64,000 nt of DNA from Brevibacillus sp. (GTDB taxonomy: Bacteria; Bacillota; Bacilli; Brevibacillales; Brevibacillaceae), in the NCBI GenBank assembly GCA_017656235.1, contig JACDOF010000002.1:1-64000 (forward strand), written 5' to 3'. This document shows positions 23,351 through 32,594 of this stretch, piece by piece. The translations under genes and the position numbers were made by a program. Under the pieces are notes generated by a model. It made no database searches and was not told the origin of the DNA. It saw nothing but the letters and a program-made list of their open reading frames with translations. Positions within the stretch are counted from its first letter, which is position 1, and each line of letters opens with the position of its first letter.

Positions 23351-25114
23351 ATGTACACGTTCCGGCAGTTGGCTTGGTTTTTTCGCAGGTACTGGAAACG
23401 GTATTCGCTGGGGATATTCCTTCTGTTGCTGATTAATCTGCTGATGTTAATTCCACCTCGACTGATCGGCGACGCTGTGGACCACATGAGAATGGGTACA
23501 CTGACACCCCGGCTGCTGACGCAGATGATGGCGATCCTGCTCGGGTTGGGGCTGCTCTTTTACGTTTTGCGCTTCCTGTGGCGGCATCTGTTGATCGGGG
23601 GGGCGCTGACATTGGAAAAAATCTTGCGGCAGCGCTTTTTTACCCATCTTACCAGAATGACCCCTTCCTTTTATCAGCGCCGTCGTACGGGTGACGTGAT
23701 GGCGGTGGCGACCAACGACATTCCGGCGATTGAACTGACAGCGGGGGAAGGAGTGCTGACCCTGGTCGACTCCCTGTTCATGACCCTGCTGGTGCTCTCC
23801 ACGATGGTGCTGACGATTGACTGGAAGCTGACGCTGGCAGCCCTCTTGCCGATGCCGTTTTTGGCGTGGGCGACAGCCTACTACGGCAGACTGCTCCACG
23901 AACGCTTTTACCTGGCCCAGGAGGCATTTGGCCGGATGAATGACCACATTCAGGAATCGATCTCAGGGATGCGGGTGCTGCGCGCATTCGTGCAGGAAGA
24001 AAAAGACGTGGAGGCATTTCGTCAGGTCAGCGAGCAAACCCTGCGCCGCAACGTGGATGTGGCCAAGGTGGAGGCGCTGTTTGAACCGACAATCGCGGTG
24101 ATCATCAACTTCAGCTTTCTGATCGGACTGGGATATGGTTCCTGGCTGGTGTTTACCAGCCAAATCTCGCTTGGCGATCTGGTTGCGTTTAATCTCTACC
24201 TGGGTCTGCTGATCTGGCCGATGTTCGCCTTCGGTTACCTGATGAACATCGTCCAGCGTGGCAGTGCGTCGCTCAAACGGCTTCAGGAGATTTTGAACGA
24301 AACACCGGATGTTCAGGATCAACCGGGGGCGCTTGCGTCGGTGGAACCCGGCGGCATCGAAGCGGCAGGCTTGACCTTCCGCTACCCGGGCAGCGAACGT
24401 CCCGCTTTGCGCGACATTTCGTTTTCCCTGCAAAGGGGCGAGACACTCGGCATTGTCGGCCGTACCGGGAGCGGCAAATCAACGCTTTGCCGCCTGTTTT
24501 TGCACCAGTACCCGCTGCCGGAACGAACACTTTATGTGTCAGGCAAGCCGATTGAGGCGTACAGCCTGTCCGCTCTGCGCCGGATGATCGCCTATGTGCC
24601 GCAGGAGCACCTGCTGTTTTCCAGAACGATCCGTGACAATGTGGCTTTTTCCAACAAATCGGCAGCCGAGCAGGAGATCCTGCACGCGCTGGCTCTGGCG
24701 GAGATGACCGAAGACATCGCCCGTTTTCCACATGGTCTTGACACGATGGTCGGGGAAAAGGGCGTAACGCTCTCCGGCGGCCAGAAGCAGCGTATTTCGA
24801 TTGCCCGTGCCCTGCTTGCCGATGCGGAAATCCTGATTCTCGACGATTCCCTGTCGGCGGTTGATGCGCGGACGGAGGAGAGCATCCTGGGCCATCTGCG
24901 GCGGGAACGGGCGGGCAAAACGACCATTATTGCCGCTCACCGCCTGTCTGCCGTCCAGCACGCCGACGAGATTCTGGTTCTCGACGAAGGGAGAATTGTC
25001 GAGCGCGGCACCCATCACGAATTGATGGCGCAGGACGGCTGGTACGCCGAGCAGTACCGACGCCAGCAGTTGGAGCAGTTGGTGATTGGTGCGGAAGGAG
25101 GGGGCAGCCGATGA
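23351..25114 (+). CDS. bmrC: Heterodimeric ABC multidrug exporter subunit, BmrC (YheI)-like
   Basis: 587 residues: six membrane helices (about 1-310) then a nucleotide-binding domain. Walker A GRTGSGKST, signature LSGGQKQR and the H-loop AAHRLSAV are intact, but the residue after Walker B is aspartate (LILDDSLSAVDA) in place of the catalytic glutamate. This matches BmrC of Bacillus, whose own ATP site is degenerate. Together with the next gene it should form an asymmetric drug efflux pump. A very good ribosome site (GGAGGAGG) precedes the ATG, and the stop overlaps bmrD (ATGA). Confidence 0.9.
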   Translation: MYTFRQLAWFFRRYWKRYSLGIFLLLLINLLMLIPPRLIGDAVDHMRMGTLTPRLLTQMMAILLGLGLLFYVLRFLWRHLLIGGALTLEKILRQRFFTHLTRMTPSFYQRRRTGDVMAVATNDIPAIELTAGEGVLTLVDSLFMTLLVLSTMVLTIDWKLTLAALLPMPFLAWATAYYGRLLHERFYLAQEAFGRMNDHIQESISGMRVLRAFVQEEKDVEAFRQVSEQTLRRNVDVAKVEALFEPTIAVIINFSFLIGLGYGSWLVFTSQISLGDLVAFNLYLGLLIWPMFAFGYLMNIVQRGSASLKRLQEILNETPDVQDQPGALASVEPGGIEAAGLTFRYPGSERPALRDISFSLQRGETLGIVGRTGSGKSTLCRLFLHQYPLPERTLYVSGKPIEAYSLSALRRMIAYVPQEHLLFSRTIRDNVAFSNKSAAEQEILHALALAEMTEDIARFPHGLDTMVGEKGVTLSGGQKQRISIARALLADAEILILDDSLSAVDARTEESILGHLRRERAGKTTIIAAHRLSAVQHADEILVLDEGRIVERGTHHELMAQDGWYAEQYRRQQLEQLVIGAEGGGSR

Positions 25115-27222
25115 ATCAATCCGATGTCGTCAGGCGGCTGATCAGCTACGCCAAACCGTTTCAAAAACGGATATGGTGGGCGCTTCTGCTGCTGATATTG
25201 GCCACTGCCGCCGAACTGTCCGGGCCCTTTATCGCCAAAATCGCGATCGACGATCATATCTTGAGCGTGCAGAGGCTGTGGTATCGCTTCGATAAACCTC
25301 CACAAACAGCGGGCGAGGAGCTGCGGTTTGCCCGTATTGACGATACGGTTCTGGTACGGGAAGACTGGCTGCCTCCTGATCCGGGTACACGCCCGCAAGG
25401 AGAGGTCCGTCAGGTTATCCCGGACGGGACTGTGTATTACCTGGCTTTCGGGAAGGTCGATCTCGCAGGGGAGCGGACAATCACGCCGCTTGGCAGTGCG
25501 GATCAGGAGCGCGAGCGTTTCCTGATCACCGTTGAGCGGCAGGAAGAGCGGGAGCAGGTAGAAGCCATTCGGTTGACGGCAGAAGAGGTACGGCAGCTCT
25601 ATGCCCATGACGTAGCGCCGCTGGTCATGCTGGTCGGCGGATACGCGCTGCTGGTGATCCTGTCGGCGGGTTTAAACTACGTCCAACTTCTTTCCCTGCA
25701 GACGACGGCGCAGCGGATCATTCAGCGCATGCGGATTGATCTGTTTCAACACCTGCAAAAGCTGCCGGTTTCCTTTTTTGACCGGACACCGCTGGGGGCG
25801 CTTGTTTCCCGTGTCAGCAACGATACGGAAGCGGTGCGGGAGTTGTATGTCAGCGTACTGGCCACGTTTGTTCAGAACGGTGTCTACTTGCTTGGCATTC
25901 TGGTTGCCCTGTTTCTTTTGCAGCCGTCGCTGGCCATTCTCTACTGTATGCTGGTGCCGATCCTGCTGGTACTGATCTTCGTCTACCGCCGCTATAGTTC
26001 ACGGGTCTATGCGCAGATTCGCAGCCGCTTGAGCGACATGAACGCGATGATTAACGAGATGGTGCAAAACATGGCCATCGTACAGGCGTTCCGCCGTGAA
26101 TCAAGCGTGCAGGAGGAGTTTGCCGCTGTAAATGAAGCCTACTTCAGAGGGCGGATGAAAGAGACGCATCTCCGTGCCTTCCTGCTCAGACCGGCTGTCG
26201 ACCTGGTGGAAAAGCTGGCGCTCACCCTGATCATCTGGTATTTCGGTTCGCGCGCCCTGCAGGGCGAAGCGATCTCATTTGGTGTCCTGTATGCGTTTAT
26301 CGACTACCTGGGCCGTTTCTTTGAACCGGTAAACATGATTATGGATCGGCTTTCTCAACTTCAGCAGGCGGTTACGGCGGCCGGCAGGGTGTTTGAACTG
26401 AAGGACACGCCGGCGATGGAGAACAAGCAGCGTGCAGCCCTGCCTCGCCCCAAGGGGAGAGTGGTGTTTGAACACGTCTGGTTCGCCTATCAACATGACG
26501 AGTACGTCTTAAAAGATGTTTCGTTTGTGGCTGAACCGGGCCAGACCGTTGCTCTGGTCGGCCACACCGGTTCGGGAAAAAGCTCGCTGATCAACTTGCT
26601 GCTCGGCTTTTACCCGCTGAGCAAAGGGAAGATTACGATCGACGGCATCGACATCAGCCAGCTCGACCCTCGAGCGCTGCGGAAGCATGCAGGACTTGTC
26701 CTTCAGGATCCGTTTTTGTTTACGGGCGACATCCGTTTTAACATCCGTCTGTACGATGAGACGATTTCGGAGCAGCGTCTGGTCGCAGCGGCAAAAGCGG
26801 TACGGGCCCACGATTTCATCACACGGCTGCCTGCCCAGTACGCGCAGCAGGTCGTGGAGCGCGGCGCTACCCTGTCTGCCGGACAGCGGCAGCTAATCTC
26901 GTTTGCCCGCGCGCTGGCAGCCGATCCGGCGATCCTGATTCTTGATGAGGCGACGGCGGCGATCGACAGTGAGACGGAGTCGACGATTCAGGCGGCCCTG
27001 CATGTGCTTTCGCAAGGCAGGACAACGTTTATCATCGCGCACCGCCTTTCCACGATTCAGCACGCTGACTTGATCCTTGTGCTCTCACGCGGGGAAATCG
27101 TCGAGCGCGGCACCCATGCGGAGCTGATGGAGCAGGGAGGTTTGTACCACAAAATGTACCTGCTGCAGCAGGGCAAAGCAGCACAGACGATGAAGGAGAC
27201 AGATATGGGCTCGTTCATTTGA
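25111..27222 (+). CDS. bmrD: Heterodimeric ABC multidrug exporter subunit, BmrD (YheH)-like
   Basis: 703 residues, longer than a usual half-transporter because ~125 residues (about 50-175) are inserted between membrane helices 1 and 2. This should be the extracellular domain known from Bacillus BmrD. The NBD has Walker A GHTGSGKSS and a true catalytic glutamate (LILDEATAAID), but its signature is LSAGQ rather than LSGGQ. So with BmrC one composite ATP site is complete and one is degenerate. The ATG overlaps the bmrC stop, giving coupled synthesis of the two subunits. Confidence 0.9.
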   Translation: MNQSDVVRRLISYAKPFQKRIWWALLLLILATAAELSGPFIAKIAIDDHILSVQRLWYRFDKPPQTAGEELRFARIDDTVLVREDWLPPDPGTRPQGEVRQVIPDGTVYYLAFGKVDLAGERTITPLGSADQERERFLITVERQEEREQVEAIRLTAEEVRQLYAHDVAPLVMLVGGYALLVILSAGLNYVQLLSLQTTAQRIIQRMRIDLFQHLQKLPVSFFDRTPLGALVSRVSNDTEAVRELYVSVLATFVQNGVYLLGILVALFLLQPSLAILYCMLVPILLVLIFVYRRYSSRVYAQIRSRLSDMNAMINEMVQNMAIVQAFRRESSVQEEFAAVNEAYFRGRMKETHLRAFLLRPAVDLVEKLALTLIIWYFGSRALQGEAISFGVLYAFIDYLGRFFEPVNMIMDRLSQLQQAVTAAGRVFELKDTPAMENKQRAALPRPKGRVVFEHVWFAYQHDEYVLKDVSFVAEPGQTVALVGHTGSGKSSLINLLLGFYPLSKGKITIDGIDISQLDPRALRKHAGLVLQDPFLFTGDIRFNIRLYDETISEQRLVAAAKAVRAHDFITRLPAQYAQQVVERGATLSAGQRQLISFARALAADPAILILDEATAAIDSETESTIQAALHVLSQGRTTFIIAHRLSTIQHADLILVLSRGEIVERGTHAELMEQGGLYHKMYLLQQGKAAQTMKETDMGSFI

Positions 27223-27278
27223 GTTGACATCTGCCTGGGGGGAGGCTGTACGATAGGGGGCAGAAAGGAGCTTGTCAG

Positions 27279-28463
27279 ATGCCTTCTTCGCGGTACACGA
27301 TATGGACGCTGATTGTGGTGGTGGCGGTCGCCGGGGCCAACCAGGGGCTTACCTTGCCGCTTTTGGCAATCCTGTTGGAGGAGCAGGGTGTCTCCTCTGT
27401 GGCCAACGGGTTGAATGCTGCTGCCATGTATATCGGGATTTTGCTGGTGACTCCCTGGTGGGAAGCTCCGCTTCGGCGCTTCGGGTTTCGCTCCCTGATC
27501 GTGTTCGGACTCCTGCTGGTGACCGTCAGTACGCTGTCGCTGCCCTTTGTGAGCGGACTGACCGTCTGGTTTTTGCTGCGCATGGTAATGGGAATTGGTG
27601 ATTCCGCGCTGCACTACGCCAGTCAGTTGTGGGTCACGGAAGTCTCTCCAGCGGAGCGGCGCGGACGTGACATCTCGCTGTATGGTTTGGCCTACGGGGT
27701 AGGCTTCAGCATCGGGCCGTTGGGCATCAACCTGCTGGGGTTCGGGCGGTGGGCGCCGTTTGTCGCGCTCAGCCTCTTGTATCTGGTGGCATTTGTGATG
27801 ATGGGAAGACTGCCCAATGCCTATCCGCAGCCCGTTTCATCTGCGGCCGGGAAGCGGGAAAACCGGTATGTGTTGGTAACCAGGCTGGCGTGGCTGGCGC
27901 TGATTCCCTCATTTCTCTACGGGTACATGGAAGCTTCGTTAAACGGCAACTTTCCGGTTTACGCACTCAGGAACGGCATTTCCGCAGAGTGGGTCTCCCT
28001 TATCCTGCCGTCCTTCGTCGTCGGCAGCCTCGTATTGCAGCTGCCGCTTGGGACATTAAGCGACCGGGTGGGCCGCAGGCAGGTGATGATGGGCTGCGCG
28101 ATTGTCGGCGCCGTCGCTTTCAGTCTGTTTCCGCTCGTCGGCGATTCTGCCTGGATGATGATGGGGCTGTTGGCCGTCGCGGGGGCTGCCGTCGGCTCGT
28201 TTTATTCGCTCGGGATGGCCTACGCCGCAGATATCTTGCCGCTTGGCATGGTGCCGACATCCGGGATTATCGCCGGAATGAACTTCAGCGTCGCCAGTAT
28301 TCTGGGTCCGAATATCAACGGCTACCTGATCGAGTACGTCTTTCCGGGGATGATGTTTCTGGTGATGGGCGGAATGCTGGCCGTCTTCGCTTGCTGCTGC
28401 CTGCTGTTTCGGGAGCGGCCGGCACAGGATATGCGGGAGGGGACGGAACGGGAAGCAGGTTGA
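27279..28463 (+). CDS. MFS transporter, 12-helix
   Basis: 394 residues with 11-12 hydrophobic segments. The loop motif GTLSDRVGRRQVMMG after helix 8 is the motif A repeat of the C-terminal half. The N-half loop (PWWEAPLRRFGFRS) is a weak version. This fits a small drug or sugar-efflux type MFS carrier, but the substrate cannot be told. AAAGGAG precedes the ATG with good spacing. A possible promoter (TTGACA at 27224 and TACGAT at 27249, 19 bases apart) starts just after the bmrD stop. No regulator is adjacent. Confidence 0.88.
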   Translation: MPSSRYTIWTLIVVVAVAGANQGLTLPLLAILLEEQGVSSVANGLNAAAMYIGILLVTPWWEAPLRRFGFRSLIVFGLLLVTVSTLSLPFVSGLTVWFLLRMVMGIGDSALHYASQLWVTEVSPAERRGRDISLYGLAYGVGFSIGPLGINLLGFGRWAPFVALSLLYLVAFVMMGRLPNAYPQPVSSAAGKRENRYVLVTRLAWLALIPSFLYGYMEASLNGNFPVYALRNGISAEWVSLILPSFVVGSLVLQLPLGTLSDRVGRRQVMMGCAIVGAVAFSLFPLVGDSAWMMMGLLAVAGAAVGSFYSLGMAYAADILPLGMVPTSGIIAGMNFSVASILGPNINGYLIEYVFPGMMFLVMGGMLAVFACCCLLFRERPAQDMREGTEREAG

Positions 28464-28549
28464 CCTGACAGGACAATCCGCATACATTCAAACGGCAGAG
28501 GCCATCCTAAGTACCGTACAGGTACCCGTCAACGAGGGAGGGCGGCCGC

Positions 28550-28693
28550 ATGTTTACACCATGCATTTATAGACGGGCAATCATCTGGGTGCTGTTTTTC
28601 GTCGTCAGCTTTTTCGCCTTGCAAATGGCAGGGGAAAAGGAAGCGATGCCGCACAGCCCCGTGTCGCTCCATACGGAACAGAAAAGAGGGTGA
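28550..28693 (+). CDS. Small single-pass membrane protein, 47 residues
   Basis: A short frame with GAGGGAGGG nine bases before its ATG. It codes a basic N-terminus (CIYRRAI), one hydrophobic helix (IIWVLFFVVSFFALQMA, residues 11-27) and a polar tail ending in HTEQKRG. I do not recognise the family. The strong ribosome site, the membrane helix and the terminator right behind it support a real gene. It would sit in the membrane with N-terminus inside. Confidence 0.55.
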   Translation: MFTPCIYRRAIIWVLFFVVSFFALQMAGEKEAMPHSPVSLHTEQKRG

Positions 28694-28716
28694 GCGTAAG
28701 AGGCTCATCCTTTTCC
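28688..28716 (+). terminator. Terminator after the 47-residue gene
   Basis: Stem GGGTGAGC / GGCTCATCC (one G-U pair) with a short loop, then TTTTCC. It begins at the stop codon of the small gene. Confidence 0.65.
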
Positions 28717-28817
28717 ATTTGATGGAGGCGTGAAACGACAAAATCGGAGCTTCGTCTAACAGGTAGAGCACTTTTTTCGACAAATGCTATCCCAATACCT
28801 GTGAGGAGAGGATTGCT

Positions 28818-29603
28818 ATGCGCTACATCGCCCTCATTCTGCTGCTGTCTGTTCTGTTCATGACGTCGGGCTGCAGTGAATCGGTTTCGCCAACAACGAC
28901 TGACAATCCGTCCGCTTCCGGCGGAGAGCCGTCGCTTCCTCCCTCCCCCAAATACACGCTCACGTTTGAACCTGTTCCAGTCGAACCGCTGACCGAGACG
29001 GATGCACCGGTGGAACTGATCAAGGCCAAAAGTTTCGGTTTACAGCGCATTTCCGGTCAAAAAAACGTATACGTCCACCTGTATGTGGATCCCCAATTCC
29101 GGGATAATCCGGAGCAGGGAGAGGTAATCGCCTACCTGCAGGACGGCAGCGTGCAGTACAACCTTGGCATGGTGACCGACTACGGCATTGCCAATGCCGA
29201 TGTGCGGGCAGACGATGTCACCGGTGATAAACTGGCGGAGATCGTACTGAGCGGAACGCTGGGCTCCCACTACGAAGAGAGAAAAGTGATCGGATTTGAT
29301 GGAGAACGAAAAGAGTGGGTTCTGTATCTTCAGACAGGATCGCCGGTGGAAGCTGACCTGGATGGTGACGGTCAACCGGAACTGTTGGCGGTGTCAAAAG
29401 GGTCGGTTCCCAGCTATGTCTGGCTGTATCGCTGGCAGGGAGGCCGGTTTGTCATGGCCGATTTCGCGAAGGCAACAGGCAGCCAGTATGCGCGCCTGGT
29501 CGAGCGGGATGATTACGTCCTGATCGAGACCGGTCGGCCGGGAACCAACCACCTGTACCGCTATGACCAGGGGGCCTTGTTCGAGATCGACGGGCAGGAA
29601 TGA
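28818..29603 (+). CDS. Putative lipoprotein with FG-GAP-like calcium motif
   Basis: 261 residues. The N-terminus is a lipoprotein signal with lipobox FMTSGC (cysteine at about 19), followed by a Ser/Thr/Pro-rich linker. The rest is beta-rich; VEADLDGDGQPELLAVSKG (near 190) looks like an FG-GAP/VCBS calcium-binding turn, and DVRADDVTGDKLAEIVLSG looks like a second, weaker one. It should be anchored on the outer face of the membrane. Function unknown; such repeats often bind other surface proteins. GAGGAGAGG precedes the ATG. It appears to be a single gene. Confidence 0.8.
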   Translation: MRYIALILLLSVLFMTSGCSESVSPTTTDNPSASGGEPSLPPSPKYTLTFEPVPVEPLTETDAPVELIKAKSFGLQRISGQKNVYVHLYVDPQFRDNPEQGEVIAYLQDGSVQYNLGMVTDYGIANADVRADDVTGDKLAEIVLSGTLGSHYEERKVIGFDGERKEWVLYLQTGSPVEADLDGDGQPELLAVSKGSVPSYVWLYRWQGGRFVMADFAKATGSQYARLVERDDYVLIETGRPGTNHLYRYDQGALFEIDGQE

Positions 29604-29721
29604 GGAATTCTTTAAACCGGCCGCTGAAGATTTGACAACAAATGAATGCTTTTCCCCCAAGCTTTCGCTACAATAGGACATAAAGACAGACTACACCGAG
29701 ATGATGGGGGGTTCATCGTAC

Positions 29722-30450
29722 GTGATTATTCAAGTCAACAATCTGCACAAAAGCTACGGCAAACTGGAAGTGCTCAAGGGCATCACGACCCAGGTGGCCG
29801 AACGGGAAGTTGTCTGTGTGATCGGCCCTTCCGGGTCAGGGAAAAGTACCTTTCTGCGTTGTTTGAACCAGTTGGAGGAGGTAACCAGCGGACAAATCAT
29901 CATCGATGGCCGCGACGTTACCGACCCGCGGACGGATATCAACAAAGTAAGGGAAGAAGTGGGCATGGTATTCCAGCGCTTCAACCTGTTTCCCCACAAG
30001 ACCGTGCTGGAGAATGTGACGCTGGCTCCGATCAAGGTAAAAAAGACAGCGCCGGAAGAGGCGCGGCAGAAAGGGATGGAGCTGCTAAAAAAAGTGGGAC
30101 TGGCTGACAAGGCCGACGTCTACCCGGACCGGCTTTCCGGTGGACAAATGCAGCGGGTCGCGATTGCCCGAGCACTGGCGATGAATCCCAAAATCATGCT
30201 GTTTGACGAGCCGACATCCGCCCTGGACCCGGAGTTGGTGGGGGAAGTGCTGGCGGTGATGAAAAATTTGGCGCGGGAAGGGATGACGATGATCGTCGTC
30301 ACGCATGAGATGGGCTTTGCCCGCGAAGTGAGTGACCGGGTCATTTTCATGGACCAGGGAGTGATTGTCGAGGACGGCCCCCCGCAAGAACTGCTGGTCA
30401 ACCCCAAGAACGAACGACTGCGCGCATTTCTTGGCGGTACGATCAGGTAG
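29722..30450 (+). CDS. Polar amino acid ABC transporter ATP-binding protein (GlnQ type), orphan
   Basis: About 242 residues with Walker [10 protein letters not shown], the Q-loop [17 protein letters not shown], signature [15 protein letters not shown], Walker [16 protein letters not shown] and [15 protein letters not shown]. All are typical of the GlnQ/ArtM/TcyC group that energises amino acid uptake. I chose GTG 29722, which matches the family N-terminus and has GGGGGG ten bases upstream; ATGs at 29701 and 29704 are possible. No permease or binding-protein gene is beside it, which is unusual for this family. Its stop abuts the stop of the convergent deacetylase gene. Confidence 0.88.
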   Translation: MIIQVNNLHKSYGKLEVLKGITTQVAEREVVCVIGPSGSGKSTFLRCLNQLEEVTSGQIIIDGRDVTDPRTDINKVREEVGMVFQRFNLFPHKTVLENVTLAPIKVKKTAPEEARQKGMELLKKVGLADKADVYPDRLSGGQMQRVAIARALAMNPKIMLFDEPTSALDPELVGEVLAVMKNLAREGMTMIVVTHEMGFAREVSDRVIFMDQGVIVEDGPPQELLVNPKNERLRAFLGGTIR

Positions 30451-31146
30451 TCAGGATCCGGCCTGTTCGCTCAGCAGTTGGCTGACCGTGACGAAGCGGT
30501 AGCCTTGGGATTTGAGGTCGGTGATCAGCTGCTTCAGTGCGGCGAGTGTCTCTTTTTGGTTGAGGCCGCCATCGTGAAACAGAACGATGTCCCCTGGGGT
30601 CACGTGCCGTTTGACGCTGTCAACGATTACTGCGGCCGTCCGTTTAAGCGACCAGTCGCGGGGGTCAACAGACCAGTGGATGATGTCATAGCCAGAGGAC
30701 TGCACAGCGTTGCGAACGTCGTGGGTGATGACGCCGCCGGGCGGACGGTAAAACTGGGTAAATACGCCGGCGGTCTGCAGAACAGCCCGCTCCGTTTGTT
30801 TGATTTCGTCAAAGACCTGCTGTTCCGTCAGCTTGTTGAGATCAAGGTGATGGTAGCCATGGTTGCCGATTTCATGACCCGCTTTGACGATCCATTTCAG
30901 GATGGAGGGATACTTGTCCACCTGTGAACCCAACACAAAAAAGGTGGCAGGTACGCGATGCTTGTGCAGGGTTTCCAGGATCAGCGGGGTATAGACGGGA
31001 TCGGGGCCGTCATCGAACGTGAGGGCCACGATCTTTTTTTGTGTGTCAATGCGGTGCACCGGCTCTCCCGTCGTCTTGCCGCTGCCGAAGTTTGGAACAA
31101 GCAGGAGTACGACCGCCAAAGAGCAGCTAACCAACCAGCGGGGCAA
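30451..31146 (-). CDS. Polysaccharide (peptidoglycan/chitin-type) deacetylase
   Basis: 231 residues: an N-terminal hydrophobic segment (about 5-20), then a NodB domain. Motif 1 is ALTFDDGPD (two aspartates), motif 2 the metal-binding GNHGYHHLDL, motif 3 FYRPPGG and motif 5 IVLFHDGG with the catalytic histidine. All five family motifs are present, so it should be active as a metal-dependent deacetylase on wall polymers outside the membrane. The start is TTG at 31146, with GGAG nine bases upstream; the ATG at 31150 is out of frame. It resembles PdaB-like sporulation deacetylases in size, but I cannot fix the substrate. Confidence 0.9.
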   Translation of the reverse strand: MPRWLVSCSLAVVLLLVPNFGSGKTTGEPVHRIDTQKKIVALTFDDGPDPVYTPLILETLHKHRVPATFFVLGSQVDKYPSILKWIVKAGHEIGNHGYHHLDLNKLTEQQVFDEIKQTERAVLQTAGVFTQFYRPPGGVITHDVRNAVQSSGYDIIHWSVDPRDWSLKRTAAVIVDSVKRHVTPGDIVLFHDGGLNQKETLAALKQLITDLKSQGYRFVTVSQLLSEQAGS

Positions 31147-31340
31147 GCATACCAGCTCCTTTCTGATGGAATGTCTGTCTGATGCCGCTCCGTGTCTCTT
31201 ATAGATTCACCGCATGCTGACCATTCATGCCTGCCACTGATTGTGTGCCGGAAGCAATCCATGGCAGCGAGGGAATCGGCTGGCGGCACAGGCCCTGTGG
31301 TAAAATGGAGGAAGCGGAGAGGGGAAAGGAGAAGAAAAAC

Positions 31341-32141
31341 GTGGAACTTCAAGGTACACTGCACGGGCTTGTACACACCTATCATGGAAACGAGCAGCCT
31401 GTCGATTACTACCTGCAAATAAACGGGGAAAAACTGCCCTTAAACGAACAAATCGGATCAGAAGTGACGATCTCGTTTCTGGGCGAAAAGCGTTGTATTG
31501 CCTGTGGACGAAAAACGAACAAAACCTTTAACAATGGGTACTGCTATCCTTGTTTTACCCGGCTGCCGGAAAACGACTTGTGCATTGTCAAGCCCCATCA
31601 ATGTCACTTTGATCAGGGAACCTGCCGGGATGAACGCTTTGGTGAATCCCACTGCATGATTCCTCATTACGTCTATCTGGCCTTGTCCAGCGACGTAAAA
31701 GTGGGACTGACGCGCAAACACAATCAGTTCAAGCGTTGGGTTGATCAGGGGGCGATCCGCGCCATCCCCATTGCCGAACTGCCTACTCGTCGCATGGCCG
31801 GCGAGCTGGAGGCGCATCTCAGTCAGTATCTGCCGGACAAAACCAACTGGCGGAAGATGTTGAAAGGAGAGGTGGCGGAACGCGACCTGCTTCAGATTCG
31901 CGATGAAGTGTTCGGCTACTTTCCGGAAGAGTTCAAGCCATTCCGTATCAAGGAAGACGAATGGGTGGACATCACGTATCCGATGCTGGAGTCGCTGAAC
32001 AAGATTACGTCACTCTCCCTGGACAAGCAGGAGCAGGTAAGCGGCCGCCTGCTGGGGATCAAGGCGCAGTACCTGGTCCTGGATGCTGGAGTCTTTCACG
32101 CCAAAAAGCACGCCGGATATCAGGTGAAAGTTATGGTTTAG
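31341..32141 (+). CDS. DUF2797 family protein (Zn-ribbon, GIY-YIG-like)
   Basis: 266 residues from a GTG start, with AAAGGAG nine bases upstream; upstream in-frame ATGs lack a site. Two CxxC-type pairs (CIACGRK and YCYPCF) plus further cysteines (KPHQCHFDQGTC, ESHC) make a zinc-binding front part. Then HYVYLALSSDVKVGLTRKHNQFKRWVDQGA resembles the start of a GIY-YIG fold. DUF2797 proteins are widespread but uncharacterised as far as I know; nuclease or nucleic-acid binding is only a structural guess. It is divergent from the deacetylase. Confidence 0.8.
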   Translation: MELQGTLHGLVHTYHGNEQPVDYYLQINGEKLPLNEQIGSEVTISFLGEKRCIACGRKTNKTFNNGYCYPCFTRLPENDLCIVKPHQCHFDQGTCRDERFGESHCMIPHYVYLALSSDVKVGLTRKHNQFKRWVDQGAIRAIPIAELPTRRMAGELEAHLSQYLPDKTNWRKMLKGEVAERDLLQIRDEVFGYFPEEFKPFRIKEDEWVDITYPMLESLNKITSLSLDKQEQVSGRLLGIKAQYLVLDAGVFHAKKHAGYQVKVMV

Positions 32142-32231
32142 CGGGTTTGAGCCAAGGTAACCCGGCGTGATATGCTAAGGGAAACAGGTGTTGGAAAGCG
32201 CAAACCAGTCAAAAGGAGGGATGGATGGTCC

Positions 32232-32594
32232 ATGACCCTAAAAGCGTACATGTATGACAAGTGCGGTACGTGCCGCAAAGCAAAGCAGTGGCTGACGGGC
32301 GAGCAGATACCATTCGAGGAGATTCCAATCGTTGAACATCCGCCAAGCAGGGAAGAGCTGCGACAGATGTGGAAAAAAAGCGGACTGGAGTTGAAAAAGT
32401 TTTTTAATGTAAGCGGCCAGTTGTACCGCGAACTGGGCTTGAAAGAGCGGCTGCCGGAAATGGGCGAGGAAGAGATGCTGGATCTGCTGTCGAAAAACGG
32501 AAAACTGTTGAAGCGGCCGCTGATTACGGACGGCAACAGGGTAACCGTCGGTTTCAAGGAAGAAGAGATGGCACAGTGGAGATCTGCCCGATGA
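32232..32594 (+). CDS. ArsC/Spx-like thioredoxin-fold protein (YusI-like)
   Basis: 120 residues. CGTC at the N-terminus (residues 11-14, in YDKCGTCRKAKQWL) gives a CxxC redox pair. The rest follows the ArsC/Spx pattern: LKKFFNVSGQLYRELGLKERL, NGKLLKRPLITDG and VTVGFKEEE. It lacks the C-terminal RNA-polymerase features I would expect of Spx, so a YusI-like reductase is the better call. Substrate unknown. It overlaps the aminotransferase gene by four bases (ATGA), so the two are translated together. Confidence 0.85.
   Translation: MTLKAYMYDKCGTCRKAKQWLTGEQIPFEEIPIVEHPPSREELRQMWKKSGLELKKFFNVSGQLYRELGLKERLPEMGEEEMLDLLSKNGKLLKRPLITDGNRVTVGFKEEEMAQWRSAR

Noticed and set aside
32232-32594. Spx regulator or true arsenate reductase
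   Set aside because: No arsenic genes nearby; N-terminal CGTC and short tail fit the YusI-like group better.
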